NCBI GenBank assembly: GCA_963717125.1
Contig: CAVQVG010000007.1
Span: 1,116,001 to 1,180,000, forward strand
Direction of reading: 5' to 3'
Length of the DNA stretch: 64,000 bases
Source: RYN-230 sp963717125
Lineage (GTDB): Bacteria > Actinomycetota > Actinomycetes > Streptosporangiales > Streptosporangiaceae
In this document: in pieces, positions 63,967-64,000 of the stretch
Numbering within the stretch: position 1 is the stretch's first letter
How the letters are laid out: the number at the start of each line of letters is the position of its first letter
Program-made: the position numbers and the translations under genes
Notes under the pieces: model-generated
What the model was told of the DNA's origin: nothing
Databases searched by the model: none
What the model saw: only the letters and a program-made list of their open reading frames with translations

Positions 63967-64000
63967 ACGGACATGATGGCCCTGCCCGCGCGGGCCAGTC

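Overview
This window is high-GC DNA with actinomycete codon use (GC-rich third positions, GTG and TTG starts) and actinobacterial gene families: SnoaL-type ECF sigma factors, F420/PPOX-type flavoproteins, a Ddn-like nitroreductase, MarR and MerR regulators, large secreted multidomain glycosidases and many transposon relics. A soil filamentous actinomycete is the best guess; the genus cannot be assigned from the sequence.

Layout. (1) 0.2-10 kb: PPOX protein, transposase relic, MFS exporter, an ECF sigma factor followed by a decayed PPOX gene, a truncated integrase-type transposase, a VOC protein divergent from a MarR regulator, a DUF4304 protein, and a second MarR regulator divergent from a TIM-barrel glycosidase-like gene across a perfect 54-bp palindrome. 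(2) 10-15.4 kb: a small caspase-like protein and a tightly overlapped four-gene operon (radical SAM, unknown, DEDD exonuclease-like, P-loop kinase). (3) 15.5-25 kb: MerR/VC0807/FAD-monooxygenase set, an MDR oxidoreductase fused in context to a flavin-monooxygenase relic, and a two-component locus whose two flanking transcription units share one promoter element. (4) 25-29 kb: an IS110 element, ISL3 and IS110 fragments, an epoxide hydrolase and a broken MarR gene. (5) 29.5-35 kb: an accessory module with an 11-bp-periodic iteron array, a sigma-like HTH protein, and a coupled trio of tyrosine recombinase, small HTH protein and a 945-residue protein with about twelve zinc ribbons and a degenerate recombinase-like C-terminus. 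This is the strongest candidate for an undescribed system. (6) 35.5-43 kb: membrane protein, lipoprotein, TPR protein, an AlbA_2 protein interrupted by one in-frame TGA, and an unrecognised two-gene cassette. (7) 43.8-48.4 kb: an ECF41 sigma factor divergent from its AhpD-type partner, each behind an ECF41-type promoter, then a broken IS701-type transposase and an alpha/beta hydrolase. (8) 48.7-60.9 kb: three large secreted glycosidases (GH-A type with CBMs, an alpha/alpha-barrel enzyme, GH35 beta-galactosidase), probably a glycan-utilisation locus. (9) 60.9-64 kb: IS21 and NUDIX fragments, a GNAT, a kinase-like protein and a PhyH dioxygenase.

Caution: from about 44 kb onward nearly every gene longer than 500 bp carries frameshifts, several of them single-base changes in G/C runs. 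Assembly error is a serious alternative to gene decay there, so the frameshifted genes below are typed as pseudogenes only in the sense that they are interrupted as written.
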